From positions 1 through 64,000 of the IMG/VR virus record IMGVR_UViG_3300036832_000786: 64,000 bases of DNA. One strand, given 5' to 3'. Position 1 is the stretch's first letter. Every line of letters begins with the position of its first letter. A program made the position numbers and the translations under genes. Origin of the DNA: a virus. The notes under the pieces are model-generated. The model did not search any database and had not been told where the DNA came from. It saw only the letters and a list, made by a program, of their open reading frames with translations. Of this stretch, positions 1-8,954 are shown one piece after another.

Positions 1-1172
1 CAGCACCGAGTAACTCTGTCAACGGGAACCTGTGGTGGAACTCGTCACCCGGTGACGGTCAACTGTACACCTTTTTTAACGACGGAACCTCTTCCCAGTG
101 GGTGGTGTCAAACAATTTGGGGGCCGGACTCTACCTGCCGATGCTGGGAGGAACTTTGCAGGGACCGTTACTATTGGCAGCGGACCCCGCCGCGAACGCC
201 CCTCTTGGTGCCGTGACTAAGCAGTATGTTGATGCCGCACCCCACAGTGTCGGACGTAACCTGTTACATAACGGTCTGTTTAATGTTCAGCAACGTGGCA
301 CAGGACCGTGGACGACCAGCGGAGTTTACACGGCTGATCGCTGGCGCGTAAATATCAATGGCACTGACACTGATAGTTGGTCATTGGTAGCCTTGAGTGA
401 CACGGCCCGCAGTCAAATCGGTGATGAGGCTGCGATCTGGTGTCTATCAAACACGTTTACGGGTAGTGCCGCCGCTGGTTGTAGTAGTTACGTAGGGGAG
501 AGGATCGAAAAAATCCGCCGTCTGAGCGGTAAGACTGCCACTGTATCGTTTTATGCTGCCGCCGCCTCCGGGTCACCACAATTAGCCATCAACGCCTTTG
601 AGAGATTTGGCACTGGCGGATCACCTTCACCTGATGCGTGGGTTTTTGCTACAGGGTTTCCGGTAACCCTTAGTACCACATGGGCGCGATATTCTGTGAC
701 GTTTACGATACCGTCAGTAAGCGGCAAAACATTTGGGACGAATGGGGATGACTTTTTTGAGTTAGATTTCATCTATACGTCCACGCCAGGAAATCCTATT
801 GCCGGTAACATTCCCGCACAAAGCGGCACGATCCAATTGTGGGGCGTCCAGCTTGAAGTCGGCAGCGTCGCCACCCCGCTTGAGAAACCCGAATACCGGA
901 TCGATCTGGCTAACTGTCAGCGGTTTTATCAGGTGTTATGGGCGCTTTTAAGCGTCTATCAAAGCATCGGTGCGACAAATTATCAGTTTGCTGTACCTTT
1001 TGCGGTGCCAATGCGAGCATCACCGACACTGACAACACTAGTTAATAATAACACGAACATGTCAGGTTTTTCGTTAGCGGTTGCTAATGGTTATGTCTAC
1101 ACCAATGGTGCGGCAGCCGCAGCGGGTACAGCCACTGTCAATATTAATTTTACAGCATCAGCGGACCTATGA
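1..1172 (+). CDS. Tail fibre protein, 5' end cut by window edge
   Basis: The open frame runs in from the left edge (first complete codon at base 3); the GTG at 102 is internal. The N-terminal part visible here has the signature of phage fibre subunits: a segment around LWWNSSPGDGQLYTFFNDG, then the LYLPMLGGTLQGPL linker and the VTKQYVDA motif that precede a receptor-facing domain. The C-terminal ~270 residues start at RNLLHNGLFNVQQRG and form a beta-rich carbohydrate-binding-like domain common at fibre tips. It shares the TGA/ATG overlap with the next gene, so it belongs to the rightward tail operon. There is no S74 chaperone domain. Confidence 0.85.
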   Translation, partial: APSNSVNGNLWWNSSPGDGQLYTFFNDGTSSQWVVSNNLGAGLYLPMLGGTLQGPLLLAADPAANAPLGAVTKQYVDAAPHSVGRNLLHNGLFNVQQRGTGPWTTSGVYTADRWRVNINGTDTDSWSLVALSDTARSQIGDEAAIWCLSNTFTGSAAAGCSSYVGERIEKIRRLSGKTATVSFYAAAASGSPQLAINAFERFGTGGSPSPDAWVFATGFPVTLSTTWARYSVTFTIPSVSGKTFGTNGDDFFELDFIYTSTPGNPIAGNIPAQSGTIQLWGVQLEVGSVATPLEKPEYRIDLANCQRFYQVLWALLSVYQSIGATNYQFAVPFAVPMRASPTLTTLVNNNTNMSGFSLAVANGYVYTNGAAAAAGTATVNINFTASADL

Positions 1173-1480
1173 ACATGGCAGAATACCAACAAATCTGGGA
1201 TATGATGTCACCGGGCGCGATCTCGGAGACAATCCTGCGCACCGCAGATCAGGCACACATACCGCCTGATCCGGCCAACCGTGACCGACAGGAATACGAA
1301 ACGTGGTTGGCTGGGGGTAACAACCCCGATCCGCCCGATCCGCTGCCGGAACCGCCACCGCCTCAACCGGTGACTCTACCGGCACACCCGGAGGGACCGA
1401 TGGACGCGACGACAAAGGAATATGTTGATAGTCTGATAGCGTCGTTGCGAGCGCGGCTCGATGCTCTTGAAGAGAAGTGA
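1169..1480 (+). CDS. Small tail-operon protein, proline-rich middle
   Basis: 103 residues, starting at the ATG that overlaps the previous stop (an ATG six bases further on is also possible). It has a helical N-terminus, a proline-rich stretch at about residues 54-75, then KEYVDSLIASLRARLDALEEK, a short amphipathic helix likely to form a coiled coil. The KEYVDS phrase resembles the linker of the neighbouring fibres. Position between fibre genes suggests a fibre-assembly or attachment role; that is inference and I do not recognise the family. Confidence 0.7.
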   Translation: MNMAEYQQIWDMMSPGAISETILRTADQAHIPPDPANRDRQEYETWLAGGNNPDPPDPLPEPPPPQPVTLPAHPEGPMDATTKEYVDSLIASLRARLDALEEK

Positions 1481-1486
1481 CATCCG

Positions 1487-2998
1487 ATGCCAATGAACTT
1501 CCCAGACACACCGACCAATGGTGCCACCTTCACCAGTGGCGGCAGTACCTGGACGTGGTTTACGACACCGGGTGCCTGGAAAGCGGCTACGGCATCCGGT
1601 GGTGTAGCAAATTTGTATCTGCCGCTGACAGGTGGAACTCTTAGTGGATTACTTACTGCACCTCTTGGATTACGCGCTTCAGGTAGCGCCTTTAATCTAG
1701 GGAACACACCCACTTGGGCTTTGTTAAACACAGCATTTAATACGCTCGCCAACAGTGGTTCAATGGGTATTGGGTGGAACTATTCCAACGGCGGCGGTGA
1801 GACAAGTTTCTTTATCAATCGGGGCGGCGGTAACACAGGTGGTCTGATTATTTACGATTTCCCAAATACCTCGGGAACTCCAACACCGCTTTTGGCGCTT
1901 AATGGGGTGGGTGGGTTAGTCCTTGGCGCAGCCAATATGCAAGCGCCCCAACAAATCCAACCCGGCTCAATTATGGCAAGCGTCTTGACCACCTTGGGCG
2001 CGACGGGGCTGTTTAACAATGTCTATAACGACACGTCGGGTAACAACCATCTGATTGCCAACGCGATGGCAACCGCGATGAATAATAGCAGTGGTAATTT
2101 TGGTTTTTATCGTGCCGCCGCTGCCGCTGTCGGTTCCGCACCCGTTTGGATACAGAGCGTTGGAATTGGTACTGTTGGTAATCTCGCGGTCTATTGTGAC
2201 CAAAACTATGCGCTCCAAATTTCAAACCAAGCTGGTACCACCAATATCCTAAAGATTTCCGGTAGCAACACTATCGATCCTGCTTGGCCAAGCATCCGCA
2301 GTGACGGGAACAATCTCGTCCTCAATCCTAAGAGCGGTGGTGAGATTTATTTATCATATGATGTAACATCTGGTTTTGTATGTGTCGGTAGTACAACGAA
2401 TAATGTTAATGACCCACTGGAAATACACACACCTACGACCAATTACTGTCGAGTAAGATACTATACCAGTCGAACATGGAGTGCCGGTGCTTTTGGCTCT
2501 AGTGGTGGTGCCGCCGCTGGTATGTTTGGTATTGCCGATGAAAGCGGTGGTAAAGTAGAACTTATATTAGGCTATAGTGGGCAGTGGCATAAGACCTACG
2601 AGCATTGGATGGCTGGTGCTGATAATACTTACTGGTGTGGTTACACGGGCGTTGCTTGGTATGGCGTAATGTCTTACAGTTTTCCTGCTCCCTCTGATGC
2701 AAAATATAAGACCGATTTTGCTGATTTGCCAACTTGCCTCGATCTTGTGCAAGCGATCTCACCACAGCGTTACCGCTTTCATAGCGCGCCCGCTGAAGAG
2801 CGACACCGGGTGCATTGGGGCTTTGTTGCCCAGGATGTCGAGGCGGTGATGGCCCAGCGTGGTCATGATTTTAGTGGTGGGCATCGGATTGACAACGGGA
2901 ACCACGCGCTCTGCTATAATGATTTGATCGCTGTGTTGTGGAAGGCGCTGCAAGAGCTTACCGAAGAAGTTGCGTCTTTAAAGAAGGGGATGGCATGA
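1487..2998 (+). CDS. Tail fibre with C-terminal S74 chaperone
   Basis: 503 residues. The N-terminus (PDTPTNGATFTSGGSTWTW) is the short beta domain shared with the fibre at 4408. A collagen-like linker (YLPLTGGTLSGLL) follows, then a long glycine- and asparagine-rich beta shaft. The last ~110 residues are a peptidase-S74 intramolecular chaperone: SDAKYKTDFADL is the autocleavage region, followed by GFVAQDVEAVM. S74 domains trimerise the fibre and then cut themselves off. The stop overlaps the start of the small gene downstream, a pairing repeated at 4408-6394. Confidence 0.9.
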   Translation: MPMNFPDTPTNGATFTSGGSTWTWFTTPGAWKAATASGGVANLYLPLTGGTLSGLLTAPLGLRASGSAFNLGNTPTWALLNTAFNTLANSGSMGIGWNYSNGGGETSFFINRGGGNTGGLIIYDFPNTSGTPTPLLALNGVGGLVLGAANMQAPQQIQPGSIMASVLTTLGATGLFNNVYNDTSGNNHLIANAMATAMNNSSGNFGFYRAAAAAVGSAPVWIQSVGIGTVGNLAVYCDQNYALQISNQAGTTNILKISGSNTIDPAWPSIRSDGNNLVLNPKSGGEIYLSYDVTSGFVCVGSTTNNVNDPLEIHTPTTNYCRVRYYTSRTWSAGAFGSSGGAAAGMFGIADESGGKVELILGYSGQWHKTYEHWMAGADNTYWCGYTGVAWYGVMSYSFPAPSDAKYKTDFADLPTCLDLVQAISPQRYRFHSAPAEERHRVHWGFVAQDVEAVMAQRGHDFSGGHRIDNGNHALCYNDLIAVLWKALQELTEEVASLKKGMA

Positions 2999-3306
2999 CA
3001 GAATATACGAATGTTCCGCAAGCCAATCTATTGATTAATGAACAACAACAGGTCCGCAGGGCGATCAGTATTATTGACGAAGGTGGTACATTAACAAGTG
3101 TTACGGTCGCCCCGCTACCGCCGACACCAGGGCTTCCGCCCTCACCTAATGCAGTCAATGCCATTGGTATTCAGCTTCCCGATATCTCCCCACCTGAGAC
3201 GATGGCGGCGGTTCGTGCGCGGCTGGTTGAACGTGATGACGCGATCACGCAGCAACTGGCTGATCTCGGCGTCACCAGTTCACCGCCCGCGCGGTTTTCG
3301 CGATGA
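2995..3306 (+). CDS. Small protein paired with S74 fibre (copy 1)
   Basis: 103 residues from an ATG overlapping the fibre stop (ATGA). Begins TEYTNVPQANLL, has IDEGGTLTSVTVAP in the middle and a charged helix (RLVERDDAITQQLADLGVT) at the end. It is clearly paralogous to the protein at 6080-6394 (TDYTDVPQASGL, IDSGGIINNFSVAP, LDGQLAALGVT). In both places it directly follows an S74 fibre, so it is probably a dedicated fibre chaperone or adaptor. Function inferred from position only. Confidence 0.75.
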   Translation: MTEYTNVPQANLLINEQQQVRRAISIIDEGGTLTSVTVAPLPPTPGLPPSPNAVNAIGIQLPDISPPETMAAVRARLVERDDAITQQLADLGVTSSPPARFSR

Positions 3307-4418
3307 CAACCATCGGTCTATGCATGATCGTCAAGAACGAGGCACCGCTGATCGAGCGGTGTCTCGATAGTGTGTTACCGTTGATCGATTACGCGGTGAT
3401 CGATGATACCGGCTCGACAGACGGTACCCAGGACATCATCAACCGCTGGCTCGACCGGAACCATGTCTCTGGTTTGGTAACAAATGTTCCGTGGCAGGAT
3501 TTTGGTCACAACCGCTCGCTGGCGTTACAACGGCTGCATGGCATGGCGACCACGACCGATTATGCGTTGGTGATCGATGCCGATGACGTGTTAGTGACTC
3601 ACAGTGGGTTTAATCCAGTAAAGTTCAAGGCTGAACTGCAAGCCGGGCTGTACGATGTCGACATCCATTTGAACGGGATTCGCTACCGCCGGCCGCAGCT
3701 TTTTCAGAACCGGGGGTTTGTCTATCGCGGGGTGTTGCACGAATACCTGGAGGTGCCGCCAGCGATCTCGCGCGCGGTCGCGCAGGGCTTTCATATCGCG
3801 GCCGGTGTCAGTGGCGCACGCAGCCAGAACCCGCACAAGTACCGTGATGATGTGCTGACCCTGGAGCGGGCATTGCAGACCGAAGCCAACCCCTTCCTGC
3901 GGTCGCGCTACACCTTCTACCTCGCGCAGTGCTTGAAGGATGGTGGCGATCCCGGCCGGGCCTATAAAACTTATCTCGCGCGTGCATTGATGGGGTTTTG
4001 GGATGAAGAGGTTTTTGTTAGTCTGTGGCGCGCGGCGCAGTTGGCAGAACAGTTGGGCCTCCCCAGCCATACGGTCATCGGGCTACACCTGGAGGCTTGG
4101 GAACGGTGCCCGCAGCGGGCCGAATCGCTGCATGGGGCAGCGCGCTACTGCCGCCTGAAAAGCCTGTTTCACCAGGGGCGACTGTTCGCCAAGATAGGGC
4201 TGGAGATCGCGGAGCCTGAGAGCGCGCTGTTTGGCGAGCCGTGGGTCTATGCCTGGGGGGTGCTCGATGAATTCGCGGTCAGCGCCTATTGGATTGGTCA
4301 CTACCAGGAGTGTCTCGATGCGTGTGTCGAGTTACTGAACGGTAAGGTTCCTGTCGCAGAGTCACCGCGTATCGAGGAGAACGCGCGTTTCGCACGGGAG
4401 GCACTAAGTGGCGATTGA
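3303..4418 (+). CDS. Family 2 glycosyltransferase with TPR-like C-terminus
   Basis: 371 residues. Residues 1-100 are a GT-A fold nucleotide-sugar domain: IGLCMIVKNEAPLIERCLDS, then DDTGSTDGT at 34-42 and the metal-binding DADD at 92-95. The C-terminal half is helical and TPR-like (YTFYLAQCLKDGG, YQECLDACVELL). GT2 enzymes move a sugar from an activated nucleotide to an acceptor. The gene overlaps both neighbours in the fibre operon, so it is expressed with virion genes; it may glycosylate a fibre or alter a host surface sugar (inference). Confidence 0.85.
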   Translation: MTTIGLCMIVKNEAPLIERCLDSVLPLIDYAVIDDTGSTDGTQDIINRWLDRNHVSGLVTNVPWQDFGHNRSLALQRLHGMATTTDYALVIDADDVLVTHSGFNPVKFKAELQAGLYDVDIHLNGIRYRRPQLFQNRGFVYRGVLHEYLEVPPAISRAVAQGFHIAAGVSGARSQNPHKYRDDVLTLERALQTEANPFLRSRYTFYLAQCLKDGGDPGRAYKTYLARALMGFWDEEVFVSLWRAAQLAEQLGLPSHTVIGLHLEAWERCPQRAESLHGAARYCRLKSLFHQGRLFAKIGLEIAEPESALFGEPWVYAWGVLDEFAVSAYWIGHYQECLDACVELLNGKVPVAESPRIEENARFAREALSGD

Positions 4419-6096
4419 CTACCCGAACAGTCCCTATAACGGGCAGGCGTTCCAGTCAGGCGGATTCCGCTGGGTGTTTGATGGTGAGAAGTGGAACGCC
4501 GGGACCGGGCAGGGTGGTCAGGTGTGGTCGGTCGCGGGCCGAACCGGTGACGTGGTACTGACACACAGTGACATCACCGACTGGGCAACCGTGACAGCCT
4601 TTGTCCCGCTCGCGGGTGGAACGATGACCGGAGCGTTGACACTCAGTGGGAACGCTACATCGGCTTTGCAGGCTGTACCGCTCCAGCAACTCAATAGTCC
4701 CACTAGCGGGTACTTGCCAATCAGTGGAGGAACTTTGACCGGCGCACTGCGGATCAGTGGCGGCACCGATGTCCAAGGGACTACCTTCGCGAATTTCACG
4801 CCGACTCGCTGGCGGTTAAGGGTCAATACGGGTGACGAAGCCAATGCCGGGGCGATTGATTATCGTGGGTATGATGCTAATGCATTGGGGATTATTGGTG
4901 CCGGGACAACGGGTACTAACCGTTTGGTACATATCTGGGACAACCTCAATGTCAACGGCGGCATCGCCGCTCTGAGCGGTACGGTAACTTCCAGTGGCAC
5001 CCCCGCTGGTTTGGTGTTCCAGGATCGTGCGGGCGGCGGCTCAGGGTATTGGACATGGTACTCCCTCAGTAACATCGCGCGGCTTTATTGGTCTGGTGAT
5101 CTTTTTACGTTTGATACGGGTGGCAATCTCCATGCGAACGGAGAAGTCTACGGTACCCATAGCCTCGCAACAGCGGGCTATGTCTGGGTCAACGGTGGAC
5201 AACTCTACAATCGAGGGGATGGCTGGTACGGCTTTAACCAGAGCTTTCGTGTGCCCGATTTCTATTCAGACGGTAACATAAACACACCCGGTTCCCTTCT
5301 TCTGAACGGAACCCAGATGTACAATAATGCTGGCTATATGTACACGCCGAACGGCCTTGGTGCCAATGGTGACATTTACTCGAATAACAGTGTCCGTGCC
5401 GGGTCTTATCTCAACTGTGGTGGGTGTACTTGGTCGAATAACGGCGGGTGGATGTACTCACCGCAAAGTGTGCAGAGTAACGGTAACCTGCAAGCGAACG
5501 GTGGTGTCGTTTATCTCGCTGGGATGTACTGGCAGAACAACGGCGGCTGGATGTACTGTCCGTGGCAGACGAGAACGGACGGCACTTTCCAGTCCGGCAG
5601 TAACATGAATTGTGGCAATGACGTTAACTGCGCTGGTGTCTTCCGTTATTGGGGTAGTACGGGCGCGCGGATCGAATGTTACCCTGGTAGTGGTTGGGGT
5701 TACGTGCAGTTTTCTGTAGCCGATGTGGTGTATTTTAGCCCAAATGGCGGTGCTGGCGGGGTCTATTGCCTCTACACCAGTTTTTCTGATGCGCGGCTAA
5801 AGGACAATATCCGTGACACCCAAGTTGATGCGTTGGCAGCGGTCTGTGCGATACCGGTTAGGGAATTTGAATGGAAAGAGGAAGCCTGTACATGGATGCC
5901 CTTTACGGAACCGAGGGTTCCTATTGGTATCGTCGCGCAGGAACTTCCCGAAGTGATGTCACATGTGGTAGGTACGGCAACTCTTGCCGGTGGTCACCAC
6001 TACATTAATGAACAGAAAGTGACGCCGTATCTGATTCGAGCAATCCAGCAACTGACCGAACGTCTGGAGAAACTGGAACATGACAGATTACACTGA
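4408..6096 (+). CDS. Tail fibre with C-terminal S74 chaperone
   Basis: 562 residues from a GTG start; GGGAGG six bases upstream supports it, and the start overlaps the glycosyltransferase by 11 bases. The N-terminal beta domain (DYPNSPYNGQAFQSGGFRW) matches the fibre at 1487. Two YLPISGGTLTGAL-type linkers follow, then a repetitive shaft with GWMYSPQ / GWMYCPW / GYMYTPN motifs. The S74 domain begins at SFSDARLKDNIRDT and contains PIGIVAQELPEVM. It self-cleaves after assembly in this family. Confidence 0.9.
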   Translation: MAIDYPNSPYNGQAFQSGGFRWVFDGEKWNAGTGQGGQVWSVAGRTGDVVLTHSDITDWATVTAFVPLAGGTMTGALTLSGNATSALQAVPLQQLNSPTSGYLPISGGTLTGALRISGGTDVQGTTFANFTPTRWRLRVNTGDEANAGAIDYRGYDANALGIIGAGTTGTNRLVHIWDNLNVNGGIAALSGTVTSSGTPAGLVFQDRAGGGSGYWTWYSLSNIARLYWSGDLFTFDTGGNLHANGEVYGTHSLATAGYVWVNGGQLYNRGDGWYGFNQSFRVPDFYSDGNINTPGSLLLNGTQMYNNAGYMYTPNGLGANGDIYSNNSVRAGSYLNCGGCTWSNNGGWMYSPQSVQSNGNLQANGGVVYLAGMYWQNNGGWMYCPWQTRTDGTFQSGSNMNCGNDVNCAGVFRYWGSTGARIECYPGSGWGYVQFSVADVVYFSPNGGAGGVYCLYTSFSDARLKDNIRDTQVDALAAVCAIPVREFEWKEEACTWMPFTEPRVPIGIVAQELPEVMSHVVGTATLAGGHHYINEQKVTPYLIRAIQQLTERLEKLEHDRLH

Positions 6097-6394
6097 TGTC
6101 CCGCAGGCCAGCGGGCTGCACCAGAGCCGCCAGAATGTTACCGCCGCCATTACGTTGATCGACAGCGGCGGAATCATCAACAACTTTTCGGTCGCACCGC
6201 AGCCGACCACCGGGGTACCGGTGACAAACATTGGTGGTGCGATAAATATCCTGGTGCCGGACGCCAGTGCCGAACTTATGACAGCGGCGCGTGACTGGCT
6301 GGTGTCGCGGCAGGCCGATCTCGACGGTCAACTCGCGGCGTTAGGAGTCACTAACCCACCACCACAGAGTCCACCCACAGGAAGAAAGGAATAG
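6080..6394 (+). CDS. Small protein paired with S74 fibre (copy 2)
   Basis: 104 residues, overlapping the end of the fibre by 17 bases. Paralogue of the protein at 2995-3306, with the same N-terminal VPQA motif, central hydrophobic beta segment and C-terminal helix ending in AALGVTNPPP. The duplication of the fibre-plus-small-protein unit suggests the pair works together. Confidence 0.75.
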   Translation: MTDYTDVPQASGLHQSRQNVTAAITLIDSGGIINNFSVAPQPTTGVPVTNIGGAINILVPDASAELMTAARDWLVSRQADLDGQLAALGVTNPPPQSPPTGRKE

Positions 6395-6397
6395 ATT

Positions 6398-6607
6398 ATG
6401 ATTGACCAACCTGTCGCGGCCAACACCCCGTTCACCATCACCCTGGAAGCTCAACAGTGGAACGGTGTCATCAATGCGCTGGTGAAAGCGCCTTATGAAC
6501 AGGCTGCGCCGTTGATCCAGGCGATCACCGGTCAGCTACAACAACAAGCCCCGCAGTCAAACGGGGTGGATCAAGGCGTGACGATGCCGATGCCGCCGGT
6601 AAACTGA
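6398..6607 (+). CDS. Small tail-operon protein of unknown role
   Basis: 69 residues, with AAAGGAA about 7 bases before the ATG. The sequence around FTITLEAQQWNGVINALVKAPYEQAAPLI reads as one beta strand and one amphipathic helix, then a Gln/Pro-rich tail. It is a typical small protein next to fibres and baseplates, where interaction with a fibre is usual. The stop overlaps the next start (TGATG). Confidence 0.7.
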   Translation: MIDQPVAANTPFTITLEAQQWNGVINALVKAPYEQAAPLIQAITGQLQQQAPQSNGVDQGVTMPMPPVN

Positions 6608-7098
6608 TGCGTTACCGCAAACTGGATCAAGAAGGCGATATGCAGTTCGGCCACGGGACCGGCGACTTCTGGCACGACCAGCCAGAAGCCGTTGGTCAGT
6701 CGGTGAAGACGCGGCTGTTACTGTTTGCCGGTGAGTGGTTCCTGAACACGCGGGCGGGAACCCCTTGGGGCGGCTTTCCGCTGAACGACCTTGTCGTTCA
6801 GCAAGGCCAAATCCTTGGTGTCCATACGCAGTTATCGCGTGACGCGGCGATTCGTGACCGTATTCTGACGACCGAAGGTGTCACCGGGATCGTGAATTAT
6901 TGGAGTACCGTCGATCCCGACACGCGAAGTTACTCGATAGGTGCGATTATTGACACTATCTACGGCCGTCAGTTTACGGTGACTATCGGTCCTGATGTCA
7001 CCGGGCAACCGGTGGTACATGTTGCGGTCAAGGCGGCGGCGGTAATGCCGCAGATCAGACGCCGTCCACCGATCCTAACCCGTTTGCCGTTGAGGTAA
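6607..7098 (+). CDS. Baseplate wedge protein, Mu gp46 / T4 gp25-like
   Basis: 163 residues. The core FWHDQPEAVGQSVKTRLLLFAGEWFLNTRAGTPW (split here as FWHDQPEAVG and the WFLNTRAGTPW motif) followed by a GVTGIVNY segment is characteristic of the gp46/gp25-like wedge family of contractile tails. It lies directly before the baseplate-J gene, the usual order. These proteins sit in the baseplate wedge that triggers sheath contraction. The gene overlaps the previous one. Confidence 0.8.
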   Translation: MRYRKLDQEGDMQFGHGTGDFWHDQPEAVGQSVKTRLLLFAGEWFLNTRAGTPWGGFPLNDLVVQQGQILGVHTQLSRDAAIRDRILTTEGVTGIVNYWSTVDPDTRSYSIGAIIDTIYGRQFTVTIGPDVTGQPVVHVAVKAAAVMPQIRRRPPILTRLPLR

Positions 7099-7102
7099 AC
7101 CA

Positions 7103-8278
7103 ATGCCTTTCCCGGTCACGACAATCGACGCAAATGGTGTCACTGTTCCGTTGTTTACCGATGTCCTGGCCTATTTGCAGGAACAGTACCAGACGATTTA
7201 CGGTGCCGATATTGACCTTGATCCCGATACCCAAGACGGTCAATGGGTCGGTATCATCGCGTCCGCGCTCAACGACACCAACCAGACGATCGCCGCGACC
7301 TACCTGTCCTACAGTCCTTCTTTCGCGGTCGGAGCCGGGTTGTCGAGTGTCGTCAAAATCAACGGTATCCGGCGGCAACTCGCCTCGTTTAGCACGGTGA
7401 TTGTGACTTGTGTCGGTACTGCGGGTACGGAAATCGGTGGCAGTCTTGTTGGTGACAATCTGAACCTGGGTACGCAGTGGCAACTGCCGGACCAAGTCAC
7501 TATTCCCCCGGAAGGGGATATCGCGGTGACAGCAACCTGTACGACACTCGGCGCGGTGCCGGGTGACGTGGGTACGATCACCGATATTTTGACACCGGTT
7601 CCCGGTTGGCAAACGGTGAACAATACCCTGGCCGCGATTGTCGGCGCGCCAGTCGAAACCGATGCGCAGTTACGTCGCCGTCAGACACAGAGTGTCGCTA
7701 ACCCATCGCAGTCGGTGGTTCTGGGTATCCAGGGCGGTATTGAAAACCTGCCAAATGTGCGGCGGGTGATGGTGTACGAAAACCCAACCGGCGCGCCGGA
7801 TGCGAACGGGATTCCGGCGCACGCAATGGCGGCGGTCGTGGAAGGTGGTGACGCCACCGATATTGCCAATGCTATCGCACTGCGGAAGACACCGGGATCA
7901 CCGACCTACGGCACCACCAGTACCATTATCTACGATAGTCGGGGTATTCCGGCACAGATCAATTTTTTTGAACTGTTCCTGGTGCCGATACAGGTCAATG
8001 TCACTCTCAAAGCACTACCGGGGTTCACTCAGGCGATTGAACAGGAGATCGTCACCCAGATCATCGAGTTCCTGACGACGCTGCCGATCGGTTACGATTC
8101 CTATATCACCAAGCTGATCGCGGCGACACAGTTACCGGAACCCGATGGACTCACCTATGACGTGACGGTTGTCCAGCAATCGCGTGATGGTAACGCGACC
8201 GCTGCAACGGATGTTCTGATCTCGTATATCGAGGCGGCAACTTGTGACGACACAATGATCACCATCACCGTGACCTAG
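7103..8278 (+). CDS. Baseplate J-like protein
   Basis: 391 residues. The N-terminal VTTIDANGVTVPLFTDVLAY and IDLDPDTQDGQWVG, the central TLAAIVGAPVETDAQLRRRQ and VRRVMVYENPTG, and the C-terminal PIQVNVTLKALPG match the baseplate-assembly-protein-J family (T4 gp6-like). Together with the wedge protein it forms the inner baseplate ring of a contractile tail. It sits between the wedge gene and the DUF2612 gene in one operon. Length is normal for the family. Confidence 0.9.
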   Translation: MPFPVTTIDANGVTVPLFTDVLAYLQEQYQTIYGADIDLDPDTQDGQWVGIIASALNDTNQTIAATYLSYSPSFAVGAGLSSVVKINGIRRQLASFSTVIVTCVGTAGTEIGGSLVGDNLNLGTQWQLPDQVTIPPEGDIAVTATCTTLGAVPGDVGTITDILTPVPGWQTVNNTLAAIVGAPVETDAQLRRRQTQSVANPSQSVVLGIQGGIENLPNVRRVMVYENPTGAPDANGIPAHAMAAVVEGGDATDIANAIALRKTPGSPTYGTTSTIIYDSRGIPAQINFFELFLVPIQVNVTLKALPGFTQAIEQEIVTQIIEFLTTLPIGYDSYITKLIAATQLPEPDGLTYDVTVVQQSRDGNATAATDVLISYIEAATCDDTMITITVT

Positions 8279-8294
8279 AAGGGGAGATGCGGCT

Positions 8295-8954
8295 ATGACC
8301 GGGTTGACGACCTACACGTCGCAGGGTGTGTTGAACCACCTTGTGGGCAAGACCTCGATCTTTGCCATGCGGACGGCTTATGTGGCGCTGTTCACCGTGG
8401 CGGGGGCCGATGACGGTACCGGGTTCACTGAAGTCGCGGGCGGGGCCTATGCACGCGTTGCGACGGCACCGGGTGACTGGGCAGTGCCAACAGCGGCGGC
8501 ACCGAGTGTGGTGACGAACGTCAACCCGATTGTGTTCGCAACCTCGACCGCGAATTGGGGTACGGTTAACGCCTTTGGCATCTATGACGCGGCGTCTGCC
8601 GGTAACCTTTTGGCGTGGGACTATTTCGGCGCGTTTAACTGGCTTCCGTGTTCGGTCAGCGCCGCTTCTCCTGGCGTGATTACATCGCCCAGACACGCGT
8701 ACCTGAATGGTGACACGGTGATCTACTCGACCGAGTATGGTGGGGTTCCTCCCACGTTTGGTCAGGGTACCTTTACCGGCCCGCTGATTGTTGCCAACAG
8801 TCTGACCGATACCTTCACCGTGACCAATGGCGGCACCACCGTCAACACGGTGACGAGCGGTGACGGTATGGTCCGTAAGGTGGCCACCCAAGGGATCATT
8901 GCGAACGTGCAGGCGACGTTCCCCGCTAACGCGTTGTCGATCTCGCTTGCGTAG
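8295..8954 (+). CDS. Gp80-like tail protein with inserted E1-FCCH-like domain
   Basis: 219 residues. The first ~110 residues (VLNHLVGKTSIFAMRTAYVALF, EVAGGAYARVA, NWGTVNAFGIYDAASAGNLLAWD) are the beta-sandwich of the phage structural-protein family that includes gp80-like tail proteins. That fold normally ends within a few dozen residues. Here it is split by a segment of about 80 residues (CSVSAASPGVITSPRHAY, TFGQGTFTGPLIVANSLTDT) that resembles the FCCH beta domain seen in other virion proteins, and it closes with NALSISLA. GGGGAG lies before the ATG. Role: baseplate or fibre decoration. Confidence 0.7.
   Translation: MTGLTTYTSQGVLNHLVGKTSIFAMRTAYVALFTVAGADDGTGFTEVAGGAYARVATAPGDWAVPTAAAPSVVTNVNPIVFATSTANWGTVNAFGIYDAASAGNLLAWDYFGAFNWLPCSVSAASPGVITSPRHAYLNGDTVIYSTEYGGVPPTFGQGTFTGPLIVANSLTDTFTVTNGGTTVNTVTSGDGMVRKVATQGIIANVQATFPANALSISLA

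Noticed and set aside
2013-2225. Minus-strand frames inside the S74 fibres
   Set aside because: Shadows of repetitive Asn/Gly-rich fibre coding sequence.
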